Positions 1 to 8,237 of a DNA stretch of 64,000 nt are shown here, piece by piece (within the stretch, counting starts at the first letter, position 1; every line of letters begins with the position of its first letter). The DNA comes from Rhizobium sp. BK316 (GTDB taxonomy: Bacteria; Pseudomonadota; Alphaproteobacteria; Rhizobiales; Rhizobiaceae). A model generated the notes under the pieces. The model did no database searches, was not told the origin of the DNA, and saw only the letters and a list, made by a program, of their open reading frames with translations. The translations under genes and the position numbers were made by a program. Location of the stretch: assembly GCF_014193695.1 (NCBI RefSeq), contig NZ_JACHZR010000001.1, positions 781,309 to 845,308 on the forward strand, given 5' to 3'.

Positions 1-99
1 GAAGCTGACTTCAATTGGGATCACGAAGCGCAAAAGTACGTCGACGCTTATTCTCGATTCCTTAAGCAGGAAGAGGTTAGCCTTCAGACTGGCACTTGA
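1..99 (+). CDS. C-terminal fragment of a probable glycosyltransferase
   Basis: An open frame enters from the window edge and stops with TGA at 97-99, giving about 32 C-terminal residues that include NWDHEAQKYVDAYSRFL. A tail with a Trp followed by a Tyr/Leu-rich amphipathic helix is common at the end of GT-B (GT4) glycosyltransferases. The gene reads toward the exopolysaccharide chain-length gene that follows. Family membership is inferred from a short tail and context only; the rest of the gene is outside the window. Confidence 0.45.
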   Translation, partial: EADFNWDHEAQKYVDAYSRFLKQEEVSLQTGT

Positions 100-125
100 T
101 GAAGAGCTGTCATATTCTATTGCGG

Positions 126-158
126 ATATTGATATCCCACTCGGAATATTGATATCCC
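126..158. promoter_or_regulatory. Two spaced direct repeats ATATTGATATCCC upstream of the Wzc-like gene
   Basis: The 13-base word ATATTGATATCCC occurs at 126-138 and again at 146-158, a 20-base period, about two helical turns. Each copy follows CGG or CGGA and contains a GATAT-type dyad. They lie 86 bases upstream of the TTG start at 244, in an otherwise gene-free stretch. The spacing suits cooperative binding of a regulator on one DNA face. The binding protein is unknown. Confidence 0.4.
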
Positions 159-243
159 GGTCAATTGTATTGCCTGAAGATGGGCGCTTTTAATGTGTTC
201 GATCGTACATTCACTTGAACTTGTTAGCTAACGGAGGCCCGGA

Positions 244-2526
244 TTGCTATCGCCAGATAAGGTCTCGGCGCATGCCGATGAAGATTGGGAAAACGCCGGA
301 GCCGGCGATACCATTGATGTCGAACGGCTTGTTGCAGTCGCACGCCGTCAATGGCGTGTCGTTGCAGTCTGCATGGGAATCTTCGCAATCTTGGGCCTCG
401 TCTATATCCTGACGGCGGTACCCAAATACACTGCGTCGACAAGCGTTCTCATCGATCGCGGCAACAGTCAAATTGTGAACCAGATGCAGGCCAATGTCGC
501 CGCAGCTCTTCCGATTGAGGACGACGCCTCCGTGCTCAGCGAGGTCGAGCTTTTCAAATCTGACTCGATCGGTCTAGCCGTTGTCGACAAACTGAAGCTC
601 CTCGACAATCCGGAATTTACTTCGCCGGCCCGTTCGCCAATCAGCATGCTTCGCTCGCTTCTGAACTTTCGCACTTGGTTTGCCAGCGATGACGTCGCAG
701 CCGACGATCTTGACACCTTGCGCCATAACGCAGCCGACAAGATCGTTACTGACATGGACGTCGATCGTATCGGACGCTCCTACGCACTTTCAATCAGCTA
801 CACTTCGACATCTCCTGAGCTGGCGTCGAAAATTGCGACCTCTATCGCCGAGGCCTATCTCGTCGACAAACTAAACTCGAAATACGATGCCACCCGTCGT
901 GCCTCCGAGTGGCTTCAGGAGCGTATCGACGAACTCAAGCAGAGGGCGCTCGATTCAGATCTTGCGGTCCAAAAGTTTCGGACTGCGCATGGCCTTCTCT
1001 CTACCGGCGGTCAGTATCAGCTTCTTAGCGACCAGCAGCTTTCCGAATTGACGACCCAGTTGATCGGCGCGCAGGCCGATACAGCTAGAGCGCGGGCAAA
1101 GTACGAGCGTGTGAAATCGATCATCGATAATAAGCGCACTGACGCCATCGTAACCGACGTTCTCGATAACTCGATCTCTAACGATCTGCGCAAGAAATAT
1201 TTGGAAGCTTCAAAGCTTGAAGCTGAAATATCTGCTCGTCTCGGGCCGGATCACATTCAGGCCGTTCGCCTTCGCAGCGAGATGGCTGAATATCAACGGC
1301 TGATGTTCGAAGAATTGAACCGTATCGCTGAGAGCTATCAAAGCGAGCTTCAGGTCGCGCAAACTCGTGAAAAGTCCCTTCAGGACAGTGTCACGCAAGC
1401 GAGCAGCGTAACGGCCGCGGCCGGTGAAACTCAGGTTCAGCTTCGAGAACTCGAGCGCACTGCAGATACTTATCGCAACCTCTACCAGACCTTCCTCGCC
1501 CGCTTCCAGGAAGCAACTCAGCAGCAATCCTTCCCGATCACCGACGCGCGCATCATCACCAGAGCACAGGTGCCGACGGCTCCGAGCGCGCCGAAGAAGC
1601 CATTGATCCTTGCTCTGGCTATGGCGCTCGGCGCAGCCTTCGGCGGTGGGATCGGCGCCTTCCGTGAATTCCGCGACCGCTTCTTCCGTACTGGCGAGCA
1701 GGTGCGGGACGTGTTGTCGCTCGAATACATTGGCCATATACCGGCTGTCGACGCGAAGGAAGCGAGCAGCGGCGCCAGCGAGCCGGAATCTGCCCGTGGC
1801 CTGCAAAGCGGTAACGGGATAACCAATTACGTGGTCAATCATCCACTTTCAGCCTTCGCTGAAACGATGCGTAGCGCCAAGATCGCCGTTGACATGGAAA
1901 ATCCAAGCTCACGCTGCAAGGTGATCGGTGTGATTTCCAGCCTTCCCGGTGAAGGCAAGTCGACCGTCGCCATCAATCTTGCACAGCTTCTTGCCATGCA
2001 GGGCTCGCGGACTTTGCTGATCGATGCCGACCTTCGCAATCCGGGCGCAACGCGCGCTATCGGCCGCCATGCGGAGCAAGGCATTCTAGAAGCCTTGCTG
2101 GAAGGTAAGCCACTGAAGGATGTGCTGCTGCTCGACAGCAAGACAAAGCTCGCCTTCCTGCCGGCAGTCGTCAAGCGCCGCGTGCCGCACTCCTCCGATC
2201 TGCTCTCCTCCTCCATCATGGTCAATCTGCTGGAAGAGCTGAAGGTGCACTTCGACTACATCGTTCTGGACCTGCCGCCGCTCGGCCCGGTCGTCGATGC
2301 CCGGGCGGTTAGCCCGATGCTGGATGCATCGCTGGCCGTTATCGAGTGGGGCCGTACGTCACGGCGCGTCGTTCGCACCACCTTCGCAGTTCAACCCGAA
2401 CTCATGGAAAAGTGCATCGGCGTCGTACTGAACAAGGTCGACACCGAAAAACTGAAGCTCTATCGCTCCTATGGTTCCGGCGAGTATTATTACAATCGCT
2501 ACTCGGCCTACTACCACGAAGCGTAA
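244..2526 (+). CDS. Wzc/ExoP-type polysaccharide co-polymerase with BY-kinase domain
   Basis: A 760-residue inner-membrane protein expected to control chain length and export of an exopolysaccharide. An N-terminal Wzz domain has one membrane segment near residues 39-57 (VVAVCMGIFAILGLVYIL) and a second near residues 450-475, on either side of a coiled-coil periplasmic region. The cytoplasmic kinase domain has a Walker A motif around residues 562-574 (GVISSLPGEGKST), a Walker A' motif LLIDADLRNP near 590, and a C-terminal tyrosine cluster (SGEYYYNRYSAYYHEA), the usual autophosphorylation tail of bacterial tyrosine kinases. The start is TTG at 244, preceded by GGAGG at 233-237. A strong terminator follows. 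Upstream is a probable glycosyltransferase. The polymer is not identified by the sequence. Confidence 0.9.
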   Translation: MLSPDKVSAHADEDWENAGAGDTIDVERLVAVARRQWRVVAVCMGIFAILGLVYILTAVPKYTASTSVLIDRGNSQIVNQMQANVAAALPIEDDASVLSEVELFKSDSIGLAVVDKLKLLDNPEFTSPARSPISMLRSLLNFRTWFASDDVAADDLDTLRHNAADKIVTDMDVDRIGRSYALSISYTSTSPELASKIATSIAEAYLVDKLNSKYDATRRASEWLQERIDELKQRALDSDLAVQKFRTAHGLLSTGGQYQLLSDQQLSELTTQLIGAQADTARARAKYERVKSIIDNKRTDAIVTDVLDNSISNDLRKKYLEASKLEAEISARLGPDHIQAVRLRSEMAEYQRLMFEELNRIAESYQSELQVAQTREKSLQDSVTQASSVTAAAGETQVQLRELERTADTYRNLYQTFLARFQEATQQQSFPITDARIITRAQVPTAPSAPKKPLILALAMALGAAFGGGIGAFREFRDRFFRTGEQVRDVLSLEYIGHIPAVDAKEASSGASEPESARGLQSGNGITNYVVNHPLSAFAETMRSAKIAVDMENPSSRCKVIGVISSLPGEGKSTVAINLAQLLAMQGSRTLLIDADLRNPGATRAIGRHAEQGILEALLEGKPLKDVLLLDSKTKLAFLPAVVKRRVPHSSDLLSSSIMVNLLEELKVHFDYIVLDLPPLGPVVDARAVSPMLDASLAVIEWGRTSRRVVRTTFAVQPELMEKCIGVVLNKVDTEKLKLYRSYGSGEYYYNRYSAYYHEA

Positions 2527-2555
2527 GAGCGCTTTCCAACTGGAATCTGAAACGC

Positions 2556-2587
2556 ATTATGCGGCGAAATTCGCCGCATAATTTTTT
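2556..2587 (+). terminator. Rho-independent terminator after the Wzc-like gene
   Basis: A perfect 12-bp stem (2556-2567 with 2571-2582), a 3-base AAT loop and a run of six T ending at 2587. It begins 30 bases past the stop of the + strand kinase gene and ends just before the stop of the convergent hydrolase. The T run is only on the + strand side, so it serves the kinase gene. Confidence 0.85.
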
Positions 2588-2589
2588 GA

Positions 2590-3198
2590 TCAGGCGTATT
2601 CCGCAAAGAATTTACCGATCGCCTCTATTTCATTCGTCCGGATATCGTGACCGCCCGAATGCCATTCCAACAGCACAGCGGCCTTTTGGGCCTCGAAATA
2701 GTCGGAAAGCGCATCGGTCAACGCGACCGGCGAGATCGGGTCGCGCTGGCCTGCCGTGATCAAGACCCTTCGACCGCCGAGATCGGGATTGGCGCGCGGC
2801 CGAAAAGGGATGAGCGGATGGAGCAGTGCTGCCGCATCGAACAGGCCCTTTTCGATCAATATGTTCGCCAGAATGTTGGCGCCGTTCGAAAAGCCGAGCC
2901 CGAGAATTTCGGAGGCGCCGTGTGTCGCCGCCAGATCCTGGACATAGTCAGTCATCTTCGCAGTCGCCCGCGCGAGGTCGGCCATGTCGTAGACCCCTTC
3001 TCCGGTGCGCTTGAAAAAGCGGGCTGCTCCATATTCAGAGACATCGCCGCGCGGCGAAACGATTGTTGCTTCCGGCAGCAGTCGCCTGCCGAAGTCGAAG
3101 AACTGGTTCTCGTCGCCGCCTGTTCCGTGCAGCACGAAAAGGATGGGTTTGCCGGGCGCACCGGCATGCAGCCGGTGCACATAACCATTGTCGGTCAT
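2590..3198 (-). CDS. Alpha/beta hydrolase, phospholipase/carboxylesterase (MhqD-like)
   Basis: A 202-residue cytosolic serine hydrolase of the carboxylesterase/phospholipase family (Bacillus MhqD, YvaK types). The probable triad is Ser104 in GFSNG, Asp153 in AGQRDPISP and His184 in SGGHDI; the HGTGGDE segment near residue 24 supplies the oxyanion hole. The ATG at 3198 has AGGCAGGACA in front. It lies 14 bases downstream of a ring-cleaving dioxygenase on the same strand. This hydrolase-dioxygenase pair recurs in quinone/catechol stress operons (MhqD-MhqO in Bacillus). The actual substrate is inferred. Confidence 0.8.
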   Translation of the reverse strand: MTDNGYVHRLHAGAPGKPILFVLHGTGGDENQFFDFGRRLLPEATIVSPRGDVSEYGAARFFKRTGEGVYDMADLARATAKMTDYVQDLAATHGASEILGLGFSNGANILANILIEKGLFDAAALLHPLIPFRPRANPDLGGRRVLITAGQRDPISPVALTDALSDYFEAQKAAVLLEWHSGGHDIRTNEIEAIGKFFAEYA

Positions 3199-3212
3199 TG
3201 TCCTGCCTCCGC

Positions 3213-4145
3213 TTAGGCTTCGAGCGGCTGCAGATGCTGCTCAATAAGGGCGCGCAGATGAGCATGCTGTTGCGGCAGCTTCAATGCCTCGCCGAGATGA
3301 GCCGTATCCTCGTCGCGGTCGAAACCGGGCTCGTTGGTTGCGATCTCGAACAACACGCCGCCGGGCGTGCGGAAATAGATCGCCCAGAAGTAATCGCGAT
3401 CAATGACCGGGGTGACCTGATAGCCCGTATCCATCAGCGCCTTGCGCACCTCAAGCTGCTTTTCGCGGTTTTCAACGGCGAAGGCGACGTGGTGGACGGA
3501 ACCGGCGCCCGGGAGCGCACGAGCGATATTGGGCATGGTTTCGAGATCGACGAGATGCGCACCGTTGCCGCCGGGAATGACGAACCGCTTGACGCCGTCT
3601 CGTTCCTCCTGAACCTCATAACCCATGAACTTCAGAAGTTCGGCGGTGGCGCCATCATCCTTCAGCCGCATGGCGACCGAGTGGAAGCCTCTGATAGCCT
3701 GATCCTCGCTGATGCCGCCATGTGTCCAGGGAGCGCGGGTATCGTCCTTGACTTCGACGAGGGCGAAACCATCCCCGTCAGGGCCAGCAAAATTCAGGCG
3801 CTTTTCACCGAAGGTTTCCTCGGTTTTTAGACCGCCAACGTTGAGTTTCGTCAGCCGATCGCTCCAGAACCCGAGCGAGCCCTGCGGAACCGAGTAGACC
3901 GTGGTACCGACTTCACCGGTACCCGGGCGGCCCTGCGGCATCTTCGGGAACGGGAAGTAGGTCATGATCGTGCCCGGCGAACCGGTCTCGTCGCCGTAAT
4001 AGAGGTGATAGATGTCGGGAGCGTCGAAATTGACGGTCTTCTTGACACGGCGCAGGCCCAGCGCATTGGTGAAGAACTGGTTGTTGGTGCGGGCGTCCTC
4101 CGCCATCGATGTGACGTGGTGCAGACCCTTGATTTGATCGAGCAT
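3213..4145 (-). CDS. Ring-cleaving dioxygenase, glyoxalase/VOC superfamily (MhqO-like)
   Basis: A 310-residue protein with two tandem vicinal-oxygen-chelate modules. The first starts at GLHHVTSMAEDARTNNQFF and the second near residue 150 at GFHSVAMRLKD. Conserved metal-ligand positions are His in LHHVTS, His in HHVAFAV and Glu in LFEIATNEPG. Such proteins cleave hydroquinones or catechols with Fe(II). The ATG at 4145 has an AGAGGT site 5 bases upstream. It is co-transcribed with the esterase-like hydrolase downstream. A role in aromatic detoxification is inferred from the family and the pairing. Confidence 0.82.
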   Translation of the reverse strand: MLDQIKGLHHVTSMAEDARTNNQFFTNALGLRRVKKTVNFDAPDIYHLYYGDETGSPGTIMTYFPFPKMPQGRPGTGEVGTTVYSVPQGSLGFWSDRLTKLNVGGLKTEETFGEKRLNFAGPDGDGFALVEVKDDTRAPWTHGGISEDQAIRGFHSVAMRLKDDGATAELLKFMGYEVQEERDGVKRFVIPGGNGAHLVDLETMPNIARALPGAGSVHHVAFAVENREKQLEVRKALMDTGYQVTPVIDRDYFWAIYFRTPGGVLFEIATNEPGFDRDEDTAHLGEALKLPQQHAHLRALIEQHLQPLEA

Positions 4146-4274
4146 TTGAGACCTCTTTCTGCCCGCATCGGGCGGGCTTTCGATGGGTCATAGATGAGCT
4201 CTTCCGCCCGTTTCTCATAGCCTGGCAAGCCGACACGCATTGTCTCCATTTTGTGAACGACGATGCGGGAGCGT

Positions 4275-4967
4275 TCACGGATTGGCGGGAAGCTGCCAGT
4301 CGATCGGCTCGCGACCGTGCGACTGCAGGAATGCATTCGCCTTGGAGAAATGCCGGGATCCGAAAAAGCCGTTATGAGCCGAGAGTGGCGACGGATGCGG
4401 CGCCTTAAGCACCAAATGCCGCCTTGCATCGACAAAAGCCGCCTTCTTTTGAGCGTAAGAACCCCAGAGCATGAAAACGGCAGCTTCGCACTCATTGTTC
4501 ACCTTGCGGATAACAGCGTCGGTAAACTGCTCCCAGCCCTTGCCCTGATGCGACGCAGCCTGCGCCTCCTCCACAGTCAGCACGCTGTTGAGCAGCAGCA
4601 CTCCCTGTTGAGCCCAATGTTCCAGGAAGCCGTGCCGCGCCGGCAGAATGCCGAGATCCGTCTCCATCTCCTTGTAGATGTTGACGAGCGACGGTGGAAT
4701 GCGCACGCCAGGCCGCACACTGAAACACAGCCCATGTGCCTGCCCCACGCCGTGATACGGATCCTGTCCAAGGATCACGACCTTGACCTTCGCAAGCGGG
4801 GTCAGGTCGAGCGCGCGGAAATATTCACTGCCCTTGGGGAAAATCCGCCGGCCGAGTTCCTTCTGCTCCAGCAGGAAGGTCTTGAGCTGCTGCATATAAG
4901 GACTTGCGAACTCACCGGCGAGAGCCGCCTTCCAGCTCTCTTCTAGAGTGACTGACGTCTCGTTCAC
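4275..4967 (-). CDS. ung: Uracil-DNA glycosylase, family 1
   Basis: A 230-residue base-excision repair enzyme that removes uracil from DNA. The water-activating motif GQDPYHG (Asp69 with the chosen start), the FSVRPG segment, the LLLNSVLTVE motif and the HPSPLSAHNGFFGSRHF block are all present and intact. I chose the GTG start at 4967 because GGAGG lies 8 bases upstream; a longer TTG reading from 4988 would place that site inside the gene. It lies 129 bases upstream of the dioxygenase gene on the same strand, with no obvious functional link. Confidence 0.95.
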   Translation of the reverse strand: MNETSVTLEESWKAALAGEFASPYMQQLKTFLLEQKELGRRIFPKGSEYFRALDLTPLAKVKVVILGQDPYHGVGQAHGLCFSVRPGVRIPPSLVNIYKEMETDLGILPARHGFLEHWAQQGVLLLNSVLTVEEAQAASHQGKGWEQFTDAVIRKVNNECEAAVFMLWGSYAQKKAAFVDARRHLVLKAPHPSPLSAHNGFFGSRHFSKANAFLQSHGREPIDWQLPANP

Positions 4968-5257
4968 GACGCAAACCTCCGGGATCAACGCACTTGATGT
5001 AGGACTGCGGTTCTAGCAAAAGTGTCTATACCCGCAATACGCAACGGTTGCAGCGGAATATTTTCCGTCTCGCAAAGGCGAGCAACCGTCATAAATCTGA
5101 AATTCATTAATATTAGCAAAAGCTCTGGTAACGACGCGTAAATGATGGCAATACTTCGCTTATGCCGCCGGCCGGTTTAACTATGTCCTAATTTTGCTGT
5201 TTACCCAAGCAAATCAGCACAGTAGAAACGGTTGTTCACAGCGCGAGGGTGTTTCGC

Positions 5258-6682
5258 ATGAAGTTTGGGACAAGCGGCCTTCGCGGTCTGTCAGCGGATC
5301 TCAAAGGACGCTCATCGGCGCTCTATGCCACGGCTTTCGGCAAATATTTGCTGCAGAGCAAGAAAGCAGAACAGGGCGATGTCATCCTGATCGGGCGTGA
5401 CTACCGCGACTCTAGCCCGGAGATCGCGGGCAATTGCGCCGGCGCACTGGCAAGCCTCGGATTCAAAATTCTCGACTGCGGTACCGTTCCGACGCCGGCA
5501 CTTGCACTTTATGGCCTCGAGAGAAAGGCCGCGTGCCTGATGATAACGGGTTCGCATATTCCAGCGGACCGCAACGGCATCAAGTTCTATCGTCCTGACG
5601 GTGAGATCGACAAAGCAGACGAAGCCGCCATTACCCGGTTTGCAGCCGAGATCGAAGCCTCCGGCGAAGCTGTCGTCAGCGCGCCCGCCACCTGCGAGGA
5701 TCACTCTGCGCCGTGCCTGCAGTTCTTCTTCGAGCGCAATACGGCCCTCTTGCCTGAAGCCGCGCTCGCCGGCATGAAGATCGGCGTCTATCAGCACAGC
5801 ACCGTCGCCCGCGACCTGATGGTCGATATCCTCGCCTATTACGGTGCCGAGGTCGTCGCCCTTGGTCGGTCCGAAACCTTCATTCCCGTCGATACCGAAG
5901 CCGTTTCAGAAGAGACGATCGCCCTCCTGAAGGGCTGGGCTTTAACGCACGGCCTTGATGCGATTGTTTCCACCGATGGCGACGGCGATCGTCCACTGGT
6001 TGCCGACGAGACCGGAATGCCGCTGCGCGGCGATCTTCTCGGGCTGATCGCGGCGAACTTCCTGGGCGCCGGAACCGTCGTCACGCCAGTCACCTCCAAT
6101 TCCGGCATTGAGGCGGCCGGGCCTTTCACCGTCATCCGCACCCGCGTCGGCTCCCCTTTCGTGATTGCCGGCATGGAAGAAGCGGTTGCCGCCGGCAAGG
6201 ATCTCGTCATGGGCTTCGAGGCGAATGGTGGGATGCTGACGGCAACACCTTTCGATATTAACGGCCGTAATGTGCGGGCATTGCCGACACGTGATTGTTT
6301 CCTGCCGATGCTGGCGACGCTTTCGCTTGCTGCGATCCGCAGGGAGCCGCTTTCGGCCATTGCAACCTCCTATAAACTGCCCTTCGCCGCGGCCGACCGC
6401 CTTGAGAATTTTCCGGTCGAAACCAGCGCAGCCTTGATGAACTACCTGCGCGCATCCGATGCCAATCTTGCGGAGTTCCTGCAACCCATCGGGGAAGTCG
6501 GTTCAAAAAGCGATATTGACGGCTTGCGCGTGACGCTGCGTGATGGCCGCATCATTCATTTCCGTCCGTCCGGCAACGCACCGGAAATGCGGTGTTACGT
6601 AGAAGCTGAGGGCGAGACAGCCGCCTCAGACCTATTGAACGCCGGACTAACCCGAATTAAGCGCTGGGCAGAAGCCCGGTAA
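5258..6682 (+). CDS. manB: Phosphomannomutase (phosphohexomutase family)
   Basis: A 474-residue enzyme interconverting mannose-6-phosphate and mannose-1-phosphate for GDP-mannose supply. Visible motifs are the active-site phosphoserine loop TGSHIP (Ser99), the Mg-binding loop DGDGDRPL, the sugar-specificity loop GFEANGG and the C-terminal phosphate loop RPSGNAPEMR. The ATG at 5258 is preceded by GAGGG at 5245-5249; a GTG nine bases upstream is less likely. It is followed 43 bases later by GDP-mannose pyrophosphorylase. The same pair is called noeK-noeJ in some rhizobia. Confidence 0.9.
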   Translation: MKFGTSGLRGLSADLKGRSSALYATAFGKYLLQSKKAEQGDVILIGRDYRDSSPEIAGNCAGALASLGFKILDCGTVPTPALALYGLERKAACLMITGSHIPADRNGIKFYRPDGEIDKADEAAITRFAAEIEASGEAVVSAPATCEDHSAPCLQFFFERNTALLPEAALAGMKIGVYQHSTVARDLMVDILAYYGAEVVALGRSETFIPVDTEAVSEETIALLKGWALTHGLDAIVSTDGDGDRPLVADETGMPLRGDLLGLIAANFLGAGTVVTPVTSNSGIEAAGPFTVIRTRVGSPFVIAGMEEAVAAGKDLVMGFEANGGMLTATPFDINGRNVRALPTRDCFLPMLATLSLAAIRREPLSAIATSYKLPFAAADRLENFPVETSAALMNYLRASDANLAEFLQPIGEVGSKSDIDGLRVTLRDGRIIHFRPSGNAPEMRCYVEAEGETAASDLLNAGLTRIKRWAEAR

Positions 6683-6725
6683 GCATGCGACAAACTTGGC
6701 CATACATTTCGAGGAAGAACATCCT

Positions 6726-8153
6726 ATGACACAGAAAATCGTCCCCGTGATCATGGCTGGTGGCAAGGGTACACGCCTTTGGCCGCTCTCGCGTGCAACC
6801 GCACCGAAGCAATTCATCCAATTCGTCGGGGACAAGACGCTGTTTCAGGAGACTTTGGTCCGCGTTGCCGATCCGGTCCTTTACGAGGCCCCCATCGTCG
6901 TAACGAATGAGGATTTTCGCTTCCTCGTTGCAGAACAGGCCCGCGAACTCGATATTAAGCTTGCCGCCTTCTTGCTGGAACCTGTTGCCCGCAACACTGC
7001 TGCGGCAGTGGCAGCAGCAGCAACTCTGGCCTCCGAGCATTTCGGCAAAGACGCCATTATCCAGATGCTGGCATCTGATCACGAGATTCTTGCTGATGAA
7101 ACCTATTTCGACGCCATCCGCGCGGCACGGGATGCAGCAGCCAAGGGCAAGCTTGTTACCTTCGGCATCACGCCGACCGAACCGGCGACCGGTTATGGTT
7201 ATATAGAGGCCGGCAAACAACTTTCGGCCGGCACGCACGAGGTCAAGCGCTTTGTTGAAAAACCGGTTCGCGAAAAAGCCGAGGAAATGTTGGCCGCCGG
7301 TGGTTTCTACTGGAACTCCGGCATCTTCATGTTCCCAGTCACTGAGCTGCTTTCCGAAATGCAGGACTATGCACCAGATGTTCTGAAGGCAGCCAGCAAG
7401 GCTGTTTCCGGAGCGACACGTGATCTGGACTTTACACGTCTCGACGCAGAACAATTCGCAAAAAGTCCTGACATCTCCATCGATTACGCAATCATGGAAA
7501 AGACGTCCAAAGCGGTGGTCGTGCCGTCTGCCTTCAAATGGTCGGATCTGGGCAGTTGGGATGCCATATGGAAGACCGGCGTTCAGGACGAAAACGGGAA
7601 CATTGCCGCTGCCAACACGACTGTTGTCAACACCCGCAACTCGCTCGTCATGACCCATGGCGTGCATCTCGCCGTCCAGGGCATGGACGATGTCGCAGTC
7701 ATTGCCAGCGAGGACGCTGTCTATGTCGGCCCGCTGAAGGAAAGCCAGCAAGTCGGCAGCCTCGTCAAGCTGCTTGCCGGCCAGAAGAAGACGTCGAAGC
7801 TGACAGAGACGCATCCCACCTCCTATCGCCCGTGGGGCGGCTACACCTCGATCTTCAACGGCGATCGTTTCCAGGTGAAGCGTATCTTCGTGACACCCGG
7901 CAAGAAGCTGTCGCTACAGAAGCACCATCACCGCTCGGAGCACTGGGTTGTGGTGAAGGGAACGGCGGAGGTCACGATCGGCGACAACGTGCAGATGCTG
8001 CGTGAAAACGAATCGGTCTACATCCCGCTCGGCGAAGTCCACCGTCTCGCAAATCCTGGCAAGATCCTCCTGGAACTCATCGAAGTTCAGACCGGCTCCT
8101 ACCTCGGCGAAGACGACATCATCCGCATTGTCGACGAGTTCGGCCGCTCTTAA
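6726..8153 (+). CDS. manC: Mannose-1-phosphate guanylyltransferase / mannose-6-phosphate isomerase
   Basis: A 475-residue bifunctional type II enzyme. The N-terminal nucleotidyltransferase has the signature MAGGKGTRLWPLSR (residues 9-22) and FVEKP near residue 176. The C-terminal cupin isomerase domain carries the Zn-binding segment QKHHHRSEHW starting near residue 398. Together with the preceding phosphomannomutase it makes GDP-mannose. The ATG at 6726 has AGGA nine bases upstream; a TTG 30 bases earlier is in frame but unsupported. The TAA stop is part of a CtrA-like TTAA-N7-TTAA sequence. Confidence 0.93.
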   Translation: MTQKIVPVIMAGGKGTRLWPLSRATAPKQFIQFVGDKTLFQETLVRVADPVLYEAPIVVTNEDFRFLVAEQARELDIKLAAFLLEPVARNTAAAVAAAATLASEHFGKDAIIQMLASDHEILADETYFDAIRAARDAAAKGKLVTFGITPTEPATGYGYIEAGKQLSAGTHEVKRFVEKPVREKAEEMLAAGGFYWNSGIFMFPVTELLSEMQDYAPDVLKAASKAVSGATRDLDFTRLDAEQFAKSPDISIDYAIMEKTSKAVVVPSAFKWSDLGSWDAIWKTGVQDENGNIAAANTTVVNTRNSLVMTHGVHLAVQGMDDVAVIASEDAVYVGPLKESQQVGSLVKLLAGQKKTSKLTETHPTSYRPWGGYTSIFNGDRFQVKRIFVTPGKKLSLQKHHHRSEHWVVVKGTAEVTIGDNVQMLRENESVYIPLGEVHRLANPGKILLELIEVQTGSYLGEDDIIRIVDEFGRS

Positions 8154-8164
8154 CATTTCCTTAA
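8150..8164. promoter_or_regulatory. CtrA-box-like TTAA-N7-TTAA upstream of ugd
   Basis: TTAA at 8150-8153 and TTAA at 8161-8164, separated by 7 bases, match the CtrA full-site spacing of alphaproteobacteria. It lies 73 bases upstream of ugd and overlaps the stop codon of manC. AT-rich intergenic DNA can create this by chance. Confidence 0.35.
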
Positions 8165-8237
8165 AACGCCATTTAGGCTTGATTTGTTGCGTTGCAGCAT
8201 ATAGCCCAAGTGGCGTTATTAACTTGGAGATAGCTTC

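Noticed and set aside
3063..3830. A 255-codon plus-strand frame
   Set aside because: Antisense to the hydrolase and dioxygenase genes, which have complete motifs and ribosome sites.
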